Positions 1 through 12,700 of a stretch of DNA of 64,000 bases are shown here, piece by piece. Location of the stretch: positions 9,087,515-9,151,514 of the forward strand of contig OY829659.1 of assembly GCA_963691815.1 (NCBI GenBank). Reading direction: 5' to 3'. Both the position numbers and the translations under genes were made by a program. Position 1 is the first letter of the stretch. Every line of letters starts with the position of its first letter. The DNA comes from Echiichthys vipera (Eukaryota; Chordata; Actinopteri; Perciformes; Trachinidae). Below the pieces are notes generated by a model that saw only the letters and a list, made by a program, of their open reading frames with translations, made no database searches and was not told the DNA's origin.

Positions 1-79
1 TGTGATGAGTACAATTAAAGCCATCAAATACAATGAAAAACAGATTGGTTTCATCCCGTTTTTTTTCACTATTACCAGC

Positions 80-111
80 TGTGTGTGTGTGTGTGTGTTT
101 GTCTGTGTGTG

Positions 112-147
<36 letters not shown>

Positions 148-165
148 GGTGTGGGTGTGTTTGTG
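80..165. repeat. (GT)n-rich microsatellite
   Basis: GT repeats interrupted by TTTGTC spacers (GTGTGTTTGTCTGTGTG). Confidence 0.9.
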
Positions 166-2750
166 AATGTTGTTTTGCATGAGGGGTGCTGAATATTTCT
201 GAGACAACCCTGAAGAATGCTTTTAGACCTGTTTACAGCCTTCCGGGGGATTCAAGGACTTCAGTGGCTTTAGGGGGACTAAAACAGGGAGAGTTCAACC
301 TTGTTTGCCTGATGACTTCCAGACCATCACATTAGTCCATCATCAGGTTTATCCTGCTGTGAAACTAACTTTTTATGGCATGGATTAAAGGTTTGACTGA
401 TTTATATCTCAGACAAAAAAAATACTGGGCCCAAATGAGACATCAATCCAACTTTTATTGGTAATATTAAATATATTAAACTGTGGCTCAACAAAACACA
501 GACAAATATTTCAATGAAAACGTGAAGTACAAAGTTATCGAAGCAGAAAAGGGCATAAGGATTTGAATCTTATGAGAAAGTGAATACTTACTAAAAACCT
601 AAATTCACATTGTTCAACTGGAATCGGCTGTTTTCTGATATAAAAAGTCAAGTCCAGAAATGAAGTTGCTCCCCCTGGATTAGTGACACAAAAATCTGTG
701 AGTTAAGATATGAAAATGTTCAGCCCTCTGCGCTATTAAGTTATGGATGGATAGATTTTCAGATTAAAATTCAGGGGTAGTAAAATTTATAGGGTGCAGG
801 ATTTGTTTCCTTTCCACTGAAAAGGTCAGCGTTTTGTCAGGAGCTAAAATGGGTCAGCTGAGTTTGGCTTTTGTGGTGGATCCCCACCTGCCAAGAGTAA
901 CAACATATTTTCATTGCACTGGCTCCCAGTAGAGACCAAGTTTCTCAAATTTAGGTCAACTCCAGTCAATTCAAACGTATTTCCAATGGACTTTAATTTT
1001 TTAAGTAAGTTCTTCAAACAAGAACAAGGACAGAAATAAACACATTATACAGAGATGCCCACAGTACACAGACTCAAAATGTTCTGCAAACCTCTCAGTA
1101 GCTGTACTTCAACAAGCGGGCGACTCTGGGCCCATTACATTCACTAGCCAGGCTTCTGCCGAGACATAATCAAGTTACTGAATCTCCGATCCCTTTACCT
1201 TGAAGAACTAATTCTATTACAGGTGCATAAATGTTTGCCCTTTGGGGGGGTTCAATTTTCTTTAGCTTCTTGAGATGGCTCTGCTGATGCCAGTGACATC
1301 ATGTCTGGTCTGGATATGTTTTAAGTAATCCTGAAAAAACATGAACAAGAATAGACATTATATTTTCAGTTTTATTTTGAAGGGGTGCAGACGTATGTTA
1401 TCAGATCAATAGAAAGTACCTGGACTGCCTGAATGCACACCGCTGTATCTGATTGGTGTAGTTTGAAGTCTTTTGTTTTCTTTTCTCTTTCTCTGTCTGT
1501 GTCATTCTCCCAGGAATCGGCCTTGCTTCCTTTAACAGGCTGTGGTTTTGACATGCATGCGGTTTTTGGCCTGAAGTGATCAAGTGTGATTCAGTATGTA
1601 ATGGGGAGAAGACAAGGAAGGCTGCACTCTCTCTCTCACTCTGTTTAAGCTCCTATTTGAAAGGTTACCATCCTCCCTCGGCTCCTTGATTGCTTCAGCA
1701 CATGTCAGAGGGAGTGTATTTTTCTATGCCTCCCTGTGCTGTTACCAGTCAACCACCATCTCCAATTGAGAACAAAGTGCTCTGGACGTCAATGCAACAG
1801 CAGTACTACAAGCCAAAGGTCATGCAAAAACTATGTTTTTGTGGATTTGGTGGGCATATCATTTACACAGGGAAGATGATTTGACCTACTTCCTGACTGG
1901 GACCCTTCTGACTGCAAAGCTGTGAGTCGGGTTCAGGTGTGTAGCCCTAAATCATAGAAGGTGGTGGTCTCATAGGACTTTATAGTTCTCACATTATAAA
2001 ACACGAAAAGACGTACAACGTATTGAAAATAAAGCACCATCCATCCCTCACCACCAGCATCTGCTAATCTGCCTTTCTCATTCGTATCCTTTATTGCTGT
2101 GGGAACCACTGAAATAGCAAACAGGAGTGAGATTTCCAATCCTTGTGCGGTATGAAGTCCACAACCACCATGGGCCTCTCTGGACCAAGAGTAGCTCTCT
2201 CTGGAGACGCAACCTCCAGGGTTGTGTTTGTAAAGGTTGTTGCACTCGCTCGGTCTTCCCCTCGAGCGACAGCTGTCTTGTTTGTGTTATAAACCGACTT
2301 GGGACCAGTTCTTGGAGAGCAGGGTGTGTTGGTTTTAGTGTCTCTCAGATCATAATAGATGATGTATAGGTGGAGGTGACCTTGTCAGTGATCCTGGACA
2401 GAGAACTCTTCAGTACTTCAGGTGAAGATTAACGCTAAAAGCTGAATTGGCAGGTCATCTAATTTTTTTGTATTACAAATATTTGAGCCAAGTGATTCTT
2501 TTTCGTATTTGATTGATGACTGATGATTTGGTTGTTTTTTTTTGACCCGGCCTAAAAATGTCATACAATTATTAACAATAACGTCACTTTAAATATTTAT
2601 TTTTTAAATTTCAGCTATGCAAATATTCTACAGAGCAACATTAGAAACAAGCTATTGGTGTATTGTCATCTGCTAAAAAACGAATCAAAAATATAATCAT
2701 TCTTGTTTTTATCTATGGGTTTTATACATGTCTACTGTAAACCTTTAAAG

Positions 2751-3150
2751 GGACATATTGTGCTAATTTTCATGTTCATACTTGGATTTTGGAGTGCTTT
2801 TTGAACATGTTAACATGCTTTAGTGTAAAAAAAACCCATTTTTCTCATACGGTCTTTCTGAATTTACCTGTATACACCCTCCATCTAAAATGCTCCGTTA
2901 TAGCGCCTGTCTTTTTAAGACCCCCTCCTGAAAAAGCCCAGCTTCAAATGCATCATCGAGGGAGGGATATGTTCCAAACTTTCTTTAAGACAAATGACCA
3001 GCGCGAGCCTGGAAGGTCAGGGACGAGCCTCACCCGTGCGTCCTTCCTTCTGTATTTCACAACCATAATAGGCTGTGACCTGTTTGTGCATCTGCCCACT
3101 CTTTCACTACAAAGAGCTGTGTCAATATTGATGAAGTCGTAACTCACTGA
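2751..3150 (+). repeat. Dispersed fish repeat (MITE/SINE-like)
   Basis: It begins AAAGGGACATATTGTGCTAA and continues through TTCTCATACGGTCTTTCTGA, AATGCTCCGTTATAGCGCCT and CCCCCTCCTGAAAAAGCCCA. This order of motifs is a common interspersed repeat in percomorph genomes (from memory). The open frame across it is not a gene. Confidence 0.5.
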
Positions 3151-3729
3151 TACGTTGAATGGTTAGATAATGCCTCGGTGACAGGAGCGTGAGGTGTGTG
3201 CAAACAGATACACTTCCGCGCAATCACTCACAAACACACACGTGTACTTACATGTTTGTACACAGAGAAAGAAGGGGATATGCTGCAATAAAAAGAAACA
3301 GGGTGGGAGAAATATGTAGAAGTTCAATATTATGCTATTCATTAAAGATATTATCTGTAAGCTCTTCATCTAGTTAATTGTCTGTTAAATTACTACTGTA
3401 TCTGGGAAAGAGTGAGTTAAAACAATGGTGATTGATCATATGACCCACTAATGAAAGAATGATTTTATAGGTTTATTACTTTCCTGATTATATAAGACGT
3501 TATTTATGACTTTTCTGATTTATTTTCAGTTTTTAATGTTATTCCAAACTTTTAGGGGTACTTTTCAGACTATTCTGTTTCTTTTGGCTTTTCAGGCTTA
3601 ATCCATCAGCCTTTATTTTTCAACCATTGGCAAAGCTTGAAGCTCAATTTCCATCATTCTCAGACTAGAAGGCATGATGACTCAGTGCACAGTCCACCGA
3701 CATGCAAATTATAAAGAAAGGTAGAGGAC

Positions 3730-3895
3730 TTGTGACTCTAAATGGCCCGTAGCTGTGAATATGAATGTGAATGGTTGTCTGTGTGTATGTTTCAGCCCTA
3801 TGATAGACCAGGGTGATCTGTCCAGAGTGGAACTCTTGCTCATATGTGCTTCCTGTGACCCTGAACGCAATAAGTGGGTATAGAAAATGGATGGA
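3730..3895 (+). repeat. SINE-like repeat, 3' half
   Basis: TGTGACTCTAAATGGCCCGT, GTGAATGGTTGTCTGTGTGT, CAGCCCTATGATAGACCAGG and finally GTATAGAAAATGGATGGA form the body and tail of a widespread teleost SINE-like repeat. Its 5' tRNA-like half is seen instead at 62411. Confidence 0.55.
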
Positions 3896-5837
3896 TTCAC
3901 ATGCTGTCAGCAGAGTTGTCAATAACACACAAATCAAACATACTTCACAATACATTCCTGTGATTTCTAAAGGGTATCTGGTGTCAAACACAGCCCATTT
4001 GGGAGTCCAACCTCCCTAAAACAAATGTGAAGGATTACTTTTAAATAGTACTAGACATCAGTGTGGTGTGAACAACACTTTGTCTCTTCTGTCCCGAGGG
4101 GGCTCATTTTGTCTGCGCTGACAGACAGCTCATGTAACCCAATCCTCAGGTACTGCAGCCAGCCCTGAGTCATTACTACTGCGCTGGAGTTACAGAACAC
4201 ACACACACACACCACAGAAAAACATGTGTGCTATACAAAAATGTTAATGCTTTATTTCAAGCCACTACCGGTTTAAGGACATGAAGGTTGGAACAAACAG
4301 CTGTGTCTTTACCTGATAGAACAAAAACACCCCCTCATGGGAAGGCTCCCTCTCACAAAGCAGACTGCATGATTTGTCCTTTGTGCTTTTAACGTCTTTT
4401 TCCTGCCTCATTACCTGGCTGGAGTCACTGGACCAGACACACACACACACACAGACACTCTGAATTGCTTTCTCTGTCTCTTACTGTGTTGTTTAACTCC
4501 CACCAGGGTGGAATAAATGGCACTAAGGCTGGAGTCCGCTGTCAAGCCCCTGAGTTCAGCTGATGAGGTTTGATTAAAGTGGCTGAAACCCCAAACCTGC
4601 TCCGTGTGTGTTCGCTTTCATTCACTCAGGCTTGCACACATGCAAAAGCTCAGATAGTACAGCCCACGTACGTATACTACATTGTCTGTCCTGTGTGTGT
4701 CCTCTTTAAATCATCTCTGCAAAACAAGGGAGCATCTTTGACCTTGTGACCTTTCCCATTTACCAGACTGAGCCAAGCACAGGATGAGGCTTAATGCACG
4801 GACGCACTTGAAACATCTGGAAAACCTTAACCTTGACTAAATGAATGGGTGGAAGTCCATGCTTGGTTTTCTGTAGTCATTTTGTCATCGTGTGACACTC
4901 GCGATGCCGCTGATTCCAGACGGAGACAGAAAACATACTTTGTGCACTGATGTCACGTTCGCCAGACAATGTATCTGACACTATACATTAAACATGGACG
5001 ACACATTCCTCAACCTTGATTTATGACGTGTTTTCTACTCTCTGACTGGTTTTCGTACATAAGGATTTGTGACATGCCAGACATTCAGTTCTCCATGTAA
5101 TTATGAAATCATAGTTTCACCGTTTTTTTTTTTTAAAGCTCTGCTCAGGTGTGAAAATGACCTGATGGTTGGTGTGCTGTTCCTCAACCTTGACAGCATG
5201 GCAAACAAAATACCTTTGTGTGTAGCTCAACAGAGACGCCCTGTTCAGTCAACAAGGCCAGATTTATGATAGGTTTCATTCCTCCTGTTTCATTGTGGTG
5301 GTTGCGGGAAAGGTGGCTTACTACAACCGCAGAAATGCAACACAAACAGATATGCTGTTTCTCCTGTTCTCTATTGGATGTAATGTATGTAAAATATAAA
5401 TGATGTGAGATAGTGATACCATTCAATGCACTATAAGTCACCACAGTATGAGGTGGGCAAAGAGTGACACCTGGGGGCCAAAGCATAAACAACATGACAA
5501 CCGGTTGTGGGTCACTCTCTTACATATTATAAACCAGGGGTATCCCAAACATCGTTTTACCTGTGACTAGGAATGAAATAAATTACGTTGTATTTCACAA
5601 GAAAAAAAAAAGAGAAGATCAAAAGAGGGGGTTGAACATAAGAAAACATAGGTTTAGGCTGCAGACATGTTTGTCTTTTTCTGCTTCTCCTTCTCATCAA
5701 TGCTCACTAATTCAACTCCATGTTTGCCACCATAATTATTATCATTGCCATATTCTGTCACCCTGGCTGTGCCTGTTTCTTGCTGTTCTGCTGTATGAAC
5801 TGCCATAACTTGTAAGTCATATTCACATTGCTTTAGC

Positions 5838-6105
5838 AATATTTGTCTGTCTTTGTCTCTCTCTGTCCATCCATCTGTCTTTTCTCTCTTTCTCTCTTCT
5901 TTTCTTCCTCCCCAACCGGTGCAGACAGATGTCCGTCCTCCATAGAGCTGGGTCTGTCCGACGGTCCTGCCTGTTAAAGGGAAGGTTTTCGTTGCAACCG
6001 TATTCTGTGTGGTCTTTACATACTCTGTAAAGTGTCCTGAGATAACTTTTGTTATGATTTGGCACTATAAATAAAATAAAATTGAAAAATTGAATTGAAT
6101 TGCTT
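5838..6105 (-). repeat. Dispersed repeat (same family as 14046-14580), minus strand
   Basis: The reverse complement starts with repeated ATTCA units. It then reads TAGTGCCAAATCATAACAAAAGTTATCTCAGGACACTTTAC, crosses a CAGCTCTATGGAGGACGGACATC block and ends in purine-rich GAGAGA/CAGA sequence. All these blocks recur in the same order on the + strand at 14046. Confidence 0.7.
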
Positions 6106-6744
6106 TCCATTCTGCTTATCATTGTGCCTCAGATGTATCTTGGGACCGCCTTGACCCCCAGGGTGGTAAACCCATATCAGTCAACCCCAGCTAGTAAATA
6201 GTCACGCACTGTGAAAAAGGCAACTAGAAAAAATCCCTCAAAAGCATGGAGCATAAGATGTTATAAGCAAAACCAGCAACTTGTTTTGAAAAAACACATT
6301 ATTTTGCATATTATACAGAATCCGAGCACAAGCTATGTCACATATTTATCCACTGAATACTGCTGACACGTAGTGGACACTAGTGAACAGTGCAGCTATC
6401 GTTCTTTAGCAGCAGTCTCTAAACTATACGTGTAATAATAGTTACTCTCCCAAAACATTTGATTCATGCTTAAAAACCTAGTTATTGTGTCAGTAACTCT
6501 GCCAATGCCACCAAAAATTAAAAGTTGCTCTCAATTCAAATCCATTGTTTTTCATCTGGGGTCCCAAACAAAAGTATTGCTTCATCGTGTACAGCAGACT
6601 TCTGACACATCAGTTCAAAATCATGGTCATAAGCAATTCTCATAAAGCTAGGATTAGTTACGGAGTTCAAAGTATTAATCAAATAAATCAAATAAATTTT
6701 AAATATGGCCCACGGTCCCCAGGACAGGTTAGGTAAGGTTTATA

Positions 6745-6960
6745 TTTTTTTCATTTTTCATTACCCTTTAATTAACCAGGAATATTCTTAAAAATATTTA
6801 AAATCTCTTTTCCAAGGGAGTCCTGGCCGAGACAGCAGCATAAACGTACAAGTATCACATTTAAAACCAAAACAACACACTAACTAAACATGACACACAA
6901 CTTAACAAAATATAAATCAACAAATTAAAACAGCATTAAAAATTAAAAAGCAGATCAGTG
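6745..6960 (-). repeat. LINE-type 3' tail region
   Basis: TTAATTAACCAGGAATATTC, AAAATCTCTTTTCCAAGGGA and GTCCTGGCCGAGACAGCAGC make up the reverse complement of a common fish LINE terminus. An A/C-rich stretch follows to about 6960. No coding part is visible. Confidence 0.5.
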
Positions 6961-7360
6961 CTCATATTAAACTGTTTGGTAAAGTAAATCCACCAACATA
7001 TTTGTGTACACCATATTAGCAGTGTCTGCTGCTCTTATTCGTCAAACACAATCAGCCTCCTCTCCTTATGAATAATGACGAGTAATGATGTGGAAGAGAT
7101 GACGCAAGAACATTCAAGCCCCTAGAGAATTGGGTCATGGGTTGCAAGAAGGGGAATGTAACTTCACATTATGGAAATGTCATGAGTGCACAGCTATAAA
7201 TATTGGACATCAAGCAGAGATGAAGTGAATGCTTCTCTATATGAATGCTAATTGAATTGACATTTCTCAAATATCTTGTGTTGAACCACAGTGACACATG
7301 CTGGCCAAACTCCGTTCCAAGAGTGCACACATTTTTTGGTATTATAAATCTATTACTGAA

Positions 7361-7425
7361 CATCTCATCTCATCTCATCTCATCTTCATTCGCTTATCCG
7401 GGGTCGGGTCGCGGGGGCAGCAGCT
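7361..7425 (-). mobile_element. RTE-type LINE tail, severely 5'-truncated
   Basis: (CATCT)n is followed by TCATTCGCTTATCCGGGGTCGGGTCGCGG. Read on the minus strand this is the ...CCCGACCCCGGATAAGCG + (GATGA)n end found in the copies at 16076 and 58403. Only about 65 bp were copied. Confidence 0.65.
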
Positions 7426-8330
7426 TTACAACAATCATAAACATTATATCTTAAACAATATATAATAACATATTATATTTCTAATGATGAACTAGGGCAG
7501 CATACTATAAAGTGTCAAATTGTGCATTATTATGCTTAAAATAGAAAAAATATCACATTAATAAGCTCTCACTGACCAAAATGCCCTTGCTCTGCAGAGA
7601 TTATGCCTGTGAGTGTTTCATCAGATGTGCTTCAGCCTGTCACATCTGTAGCCTCCAACAGTGCGTTGCTAAGCAAGGCATTAGGTCCTCCCCTCTCCTT
7701 ACAATTCTACTAGCTTCAATTATGGTGTCTTCAATTTGATTTGGTGTTATGTCCCATTCCTCCCATTGGTCCCACTTGCACAGAACATGGAAACATGACA
7801 GACGGGGACAGCACAAAGCCCAGAAACTCCCAAGAACAGGAGATGATTGAAAAACCATGTCCAAGTGTTTCTTTTCTCCACATGGTGTTGAGCACATCCA
7901 GAGAACAAGTCTGGGAACCAAGATCCAAACTGTAAACGTGACGGACTGCATGGATTACATTACCGTAAACACCGTAAAAGATTCAACTGTAGTGTCAAAA
8001 AGGCTTTTGAATTCTCTCTGTCACTTTAATATTCTCTGCTTTCTGTGAGAGGGTTTAAGTGATAATAACACATGACATATAAGGACTGGGAATAAACGTA
8101 GGTCCATATAAAAGTAAAATAAAGTCTTTTTTCGCTATGTTTTGTTCACTACACATAAATATTGCTGGACCCTGCAGGATGATAAAAAAACATACATTAT
8201 CTAAATGTAATTTCAAACAATTCTCTATTTTTCAGAGGGAATTATTTTAATATTTTACTCAACAATTATTTTCGCCGTTTTAGTTATGATATTTGCAGGT
8301 TCATATTTTACATATAATATAATGTATATA

Positions 8331-8590
8331 TTGTATTTTATTATATTATATTATATTATATTATATTGTGTTATATTACATTACATAGTATTCTATTCTA
8401 TTCTATTATAGTATTTTATATTGTGTTATATTACATTACATTGTATTATATTATATTGTATTATATTATATTATATTATATTATATTATATTATATTATA
8501 TTATATTATATTATATTATATTACATTGTATTATATTATATTATTTTATACTATATTATATTATATTATATTATATTATATTATATTAAG
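8331..8590. repeat. (ATATT)n pentanucleotide satellite
   Basis: About 250 bp of TATAT/TATTA pentamers, with sporadic TTCTA, TTGTG and TTACA variants, longest and purest at 8440-8590. The tyrosine/isoleucine/leucine-rich frames across it are artefacts of the 15-bp coding period. Confidence 0.95.
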
Positions 8591-8819
8591 CAGACTTCTG
8601 GAATCGACAAGTCTGCTTAATGAGTAGCTGACTGTAGTTTTTTTAGTGCAGGGCTTAATGGACTATTTCTTACACTGGCTTTTTTTAAAGGATCTGAGTA
8701 CCTACTTCTTCCACCACTGGCTGGCTGGTATCCTGGTATTATTAATTCTTAATAAAGCATAACACAAACCTATTGTAACGTAATGTCAGATCCCCAACCC
8801 CAAAGAGCACAGAAATTGG

Positions 8820-9670
8820 AGTTTACGAGGTGCACGCGAGGAAGAATGTTCCTGCGCGTTTATTTGCAGTATTAAGGTCAGCTCTCTGAGAGGTTCTGTA
8901 CGTGGCAGCGTCTACACCGAAAACCCCTCGCTGTCCTATTCGTAACCCCGGGGTGCCAAGGGAAATTGCGTCCATATACCAAATAGTGACGATAAGACTC
9001 AAGGTAAGATACCGTTAAATATGGTTTCTAAGCCCTTCTTGACACCACTGAAAGGGGGCTGAATGGTCGAGTTCGCGTGCCTACCGAACATGCTGGGATG
9101 GTTGTCAATAACTGGGTCCAACAGGTATTTTTCCTCGGAGGGGAGCGTGATACCAGACTCGTAAAACACCGTGGTACCGAGACTGTAAAGTAAACACGGC
9201 TCGCTCTTTTTCGTGAGGTCTGTGTTCATTTACGACATGTTTGTTACATTGTAAGAGTCCGCGAGGCTGTCGGGTTACAATGTTTCGCCACAAAAAGGGA
9301 GAAAGTTTCGATACTCTGCGCGAACTTTTTGTGGCAGAACTCTCGCGGCGTTGCTTGCATGACATTGTTTACTACGCGCATTATTGAAAAGTGGACGGTG
9401 ACGTGAGTTTTTTTTGAAGCAAAATATAAATGTCTCCACATGTGGTCCGCAGCAAAAGGGTGTATGGACATTCACAGAACCGAAAGAGCTGAAGTGCAGG
9501 GAAGTTCTAGAAACAACTGTCTGACGTCACCGGCTACTATCCAGCTCAAGATGATGAGCAGACTCTGGGTCTGCAATGCAAGGGCCGATGCAGGGCCAAA
9601 TCCTTTCCCGACCGTTTTAGTGCTGTTTATATATTTCACTATAAGTGTTTTTTTTATTTTTATCAAAGAG
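8820..9670 (-). other. CpG-rich island with compact minus-strand ORFs of unknown origin
   Basis: CpG dinucleotides are frequent here, unlike the flanks (for example ACGCGAGG, TGCGCGTT, ACGCGCAT, CGCGGCG). On the minus strand, three ORFs follow closely. 9666-9472 encodes a product ending QLFLELPCTSALSVL. 9471-9244 encodes one containing HMWRHLYFASKKTHV. 9229-8999 starts MNTDLTKKSEPCLLY and contains TTVFYESGITLPSEEK; its ATG is directly preceded by TAA. Beyond its stop, another frame stays open to ~8830 (ending GTFFLACTS). I recognise none of them. It could be a CpG-island promoter, perhaps with the missing p4ha2 leader exon, or a fragment of a foreign (for example DNA-virus) genome. The sequence does not decide between these. 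Confidence 0.35.
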
Positions 9671-9689
9671 TCGGTTCACTCATAATACT

Positions 9690-9765
9690 TAGAAAGAATG
9701 AAAACTCTTTTACTGGAACTACTTTCTACCAAAGAAATAGTCCTTAGATAAAGCTGTGCAGCTGT
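9690..9765. repeat. Short dispersed repeat shared with 26640-26700
   Basis: CTACTTTCTACCAAAGAAATAGTCC here and CTACTTTCTTCTAAAGAAATAGTCC near 26658 are the same sequence with three changes. Class unknown. Confidence 0.55.
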
Positions 9766-9769
9766 GCCC

Positions 9770-12700
9770 ACCCTTGGCAAATAATACACAATATCAATGT
9801 ACACACAGTCCCAGAATAAAGGGCTGTATGCACACCAGGTGACTAGTGCCCTGCAGTGATTTATATGTAGTACAACATGGTAACAGTTGGCTGTGGCAGT
9901 CATTGGATTGATGTATAAATACAAGGCGACAAATGGAGATACGCTGTAAATGTCAGCTGTAATTGGGCTGTAAGAAGGGTGACACGCACTCTTAAGAGGG
10001 TGATGTCTTGCCAGATGCATCTGAAACAAGAGAACTACGTTATTAAGTTATGGGAGTCTCTGTTTGATGAGCTGCCCTTTTCTATGTCTATTTTCGGCTC
10101 CTATCAAGTAAGTCGCTGTGTTCAAGTCTTGTTGTGTCTCTTTATCTTAGATATTGAACCAATGATTATGTAAATGCCTGGGAGATTTGTGTTGTGTGAA
10201 GTGAAATACAATGTTAGTGTCTTTTAATAAACATTATTCATATGAGAATTCAGTGTTTACATACCAGAAGAACTTTTGTAAGTGAATGGTGAGTTTGTGT
10301 ACTTTTGCACATAAAAAATGTGTGTGTTTGTGGCTTATGTAAACTAATTCATGCAACCCTGAGCTTGTCTGTCACTTTATGTTAATACGTGGCTTAAAAT
10401 GAGTAAACAGTGACCCCATTGAACGAATTAGCTCTTCTACCAGATAGAGATGAATGTACGTATAACACAGCGATATGGTAATAGATTACCGGTGCTGCCA
10501 CGTTGGGATGTTTAGTCATGGTCAGGGGCTCAGAAGAACATCTTTGTCCCTCAAAGTAAAATAGATTTGACCTATTTTTAGTTGCAATATGGCTGCAGTT
10601 ATTTTCCACTCCCATTGCATCTGAAACAAATTTTCATTAATGTCAACCACATATTGTCAGCAGAAATGATCTTGCACTTGGAACACGTTTCAACCATTTC
10701 ATATTCAGAGATTTTCTACACTGTCCTCCCTGATAAGGAAACATCATATTACATTAACTTAGCAGACAGCAAAGCGATTGTCTAGGGAGTAGGGAGAGAT
10801 GATAAGCCAAACAGTGTTATTATTGATTGACTGTCTGTATGAAGTTTCGAAATTGCTACCAAACTAAAAATGATGTTTATTATTCACCTCTCATCATGTT
10901 AAGTGGAAGTCAAAGCAGATGCATGTGCACTTAGTTCGACTCTGCTAGAGAGAGAAAGAGTTGAATGTGTTTAGATTAGAGTGAATCTAGCGATCACCAC
11001 TGATACTAAGCAGAAACCAACCATTTAGGACATCTGTTGTCTTATCAAATAATTGATCAAAACTTCACCATCCTTTCAGCAAAGCCAAAGATCTTGAATA
11101 TCACATTATCTGTAACAGTTTTATGTTAATCTAGGTTAAGTACTGAGCAACTATTCCACTCTGTAAATTGAAATACACAGAGCAACACCAGTGACACGTT
11201 TCAAGTTTGAATCTGAAATAGTTGTCTGAGCATGCTCACAGCCTGTGGATACAGCGTGTGCATGTATGCAGCGTATTATGTAACATTGTGTTTTACTCTG
11301 CACACGTGTGTTGTTAGCATGACTGTGTGCCACGATTTTGTCTATGCCTGCGTGTGTGTCTGTGGGGTAAATGCCAGTCCTGCTTACTGATTAACATCAG
11401 TCAGAAAAATACCTGTGTAGCATCAACCATTTGGTGTTTATCACAGTACATGCGATACAGGCGCCACAGGGTGGAGACAGTTGGCAAGCATCCTGTCTAT
11501 CCTGTGAGGGCTTCAATTTTCCGGCATTCAGCTCTCTTTTCTTTTGTCACATAGATTACTTTTTTTTTCTTGGTCCTGACTAGTTTAATTAAAATACTAG
11601 AATTTTTTTTTTAATGTACTGTGATATGCCGTGATATCTCTACAAGCAAGAAAAGAACCCAAGCAGGGTGTTCTCACACTTGACCTGAAAAACTTTTAAA
11701 CAACTTTTGCAAAGAGCAACATGGTTCAATTTAAAAGCCTGGCTTTGTCAGTGCTGTGAGTTAAATAGTTCCATATTTTGCTCTGGGAACCACTTTCAGA
11801 TGGACAGGTCAGCATATCAGCCCAGTACTTTTGGCGTTGGCTCTTGTTGTTATGAAGTCATATTTTTCAAACTATCCAGGAAAAAATTATGAAAAAAGAT
11901 CAGTTTTATATTGAATCAGTTTTCAGATCTCTATGTTTTAGGCTACTTTCCAACAAATCGGAAAACAGAATGTTATAGTAACTTCTCCAGCACTTGTGTG
12001 GCCCAAGACAGCTGTTTTTGTGGATTTGTTGTCAAGTGAGAAAATAAACAGAAAAGAGAACCATGCTGCTAACTGCAGAGGTGGGAAATGTTCCTGTCTG
12101 AGTAAATGTTTTCTCCAAAGAAACCCCTGCCCCATTGCAGACCTTGGATCCTCTGACTGCTTTGCCAGAGAGTGTGCCACTGTGGTTTCTTATCTCTTAT
12201 CTGGAGCCCCCCCCCTTCATGTAAAACAGTAAAAGCCTGGATACATTTAAACCTAATAGTTTAGTAGGAAGTAGATAGATTATTGTTGTCTACAAGCTTT
12301 TTTTTTAAATACATAGAACACAGGTCTGCAGCACAGGACAACATGGTGCTCTGCATGTGTCCAAGTTCCTGTCCTCTCATGACCTGTCATATCATATCCT
12401 GTCCTCCATGTTATTCACTACATTTGCCAGAAATGCCAGGCAAGGGTCCGGAGTCCTGAGCGTGGGTTTAGTGAATGTAACAGGCCTGTTTCCAGGAATG
12501 TGACATGGGTGTTACAGCCTGCAACAACAGACCAAACTGTTTGGGCTGAGCAACCATAGAGGTTGTAAATTACAAGGGCAGAGATTTGGGTCCTTTCATT
12601 TGTAGTTTAGGACTGTGGCAATAGTATCTGGGCTGGCACTCATTACGTAAACCAGAAGCACTCTTTGATAACACTAAATTACCACCAGTAATACACTTCC

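Larger units (their letters stand above)
1..8330. other. Intergenic sequence, no gene recognised
   Basis: Apart from the repeats at 80, 2751, 3730, 5838, 6745 and 7361, I see no exon-like frame with splice signals or family similarity. Open frames are short, overlap repeats and lack coding-like composition. Short CA/GT runs occur at ~4198 and ~4438. Confidence 0.6.

Noticed and set aside
2789..3142. 117-aa ORF as a gene
   Set aside because: It coincides with a dispersed fish repeat and has no splice or family support.
8366..8627. Tyr/Ile/Leu-rich ORFs of 68-84 aa
   Set aside because: Product of the (ATATT)n repeat; no coding signal.
9676..10029. 117-aa minus-strand ORF next to the CpG-rich block as part of the same ORF cluster
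   Set aside because: CpG content has already dropped to background, part of it overlaps a dispersed repeat, and the composition does not look coding.
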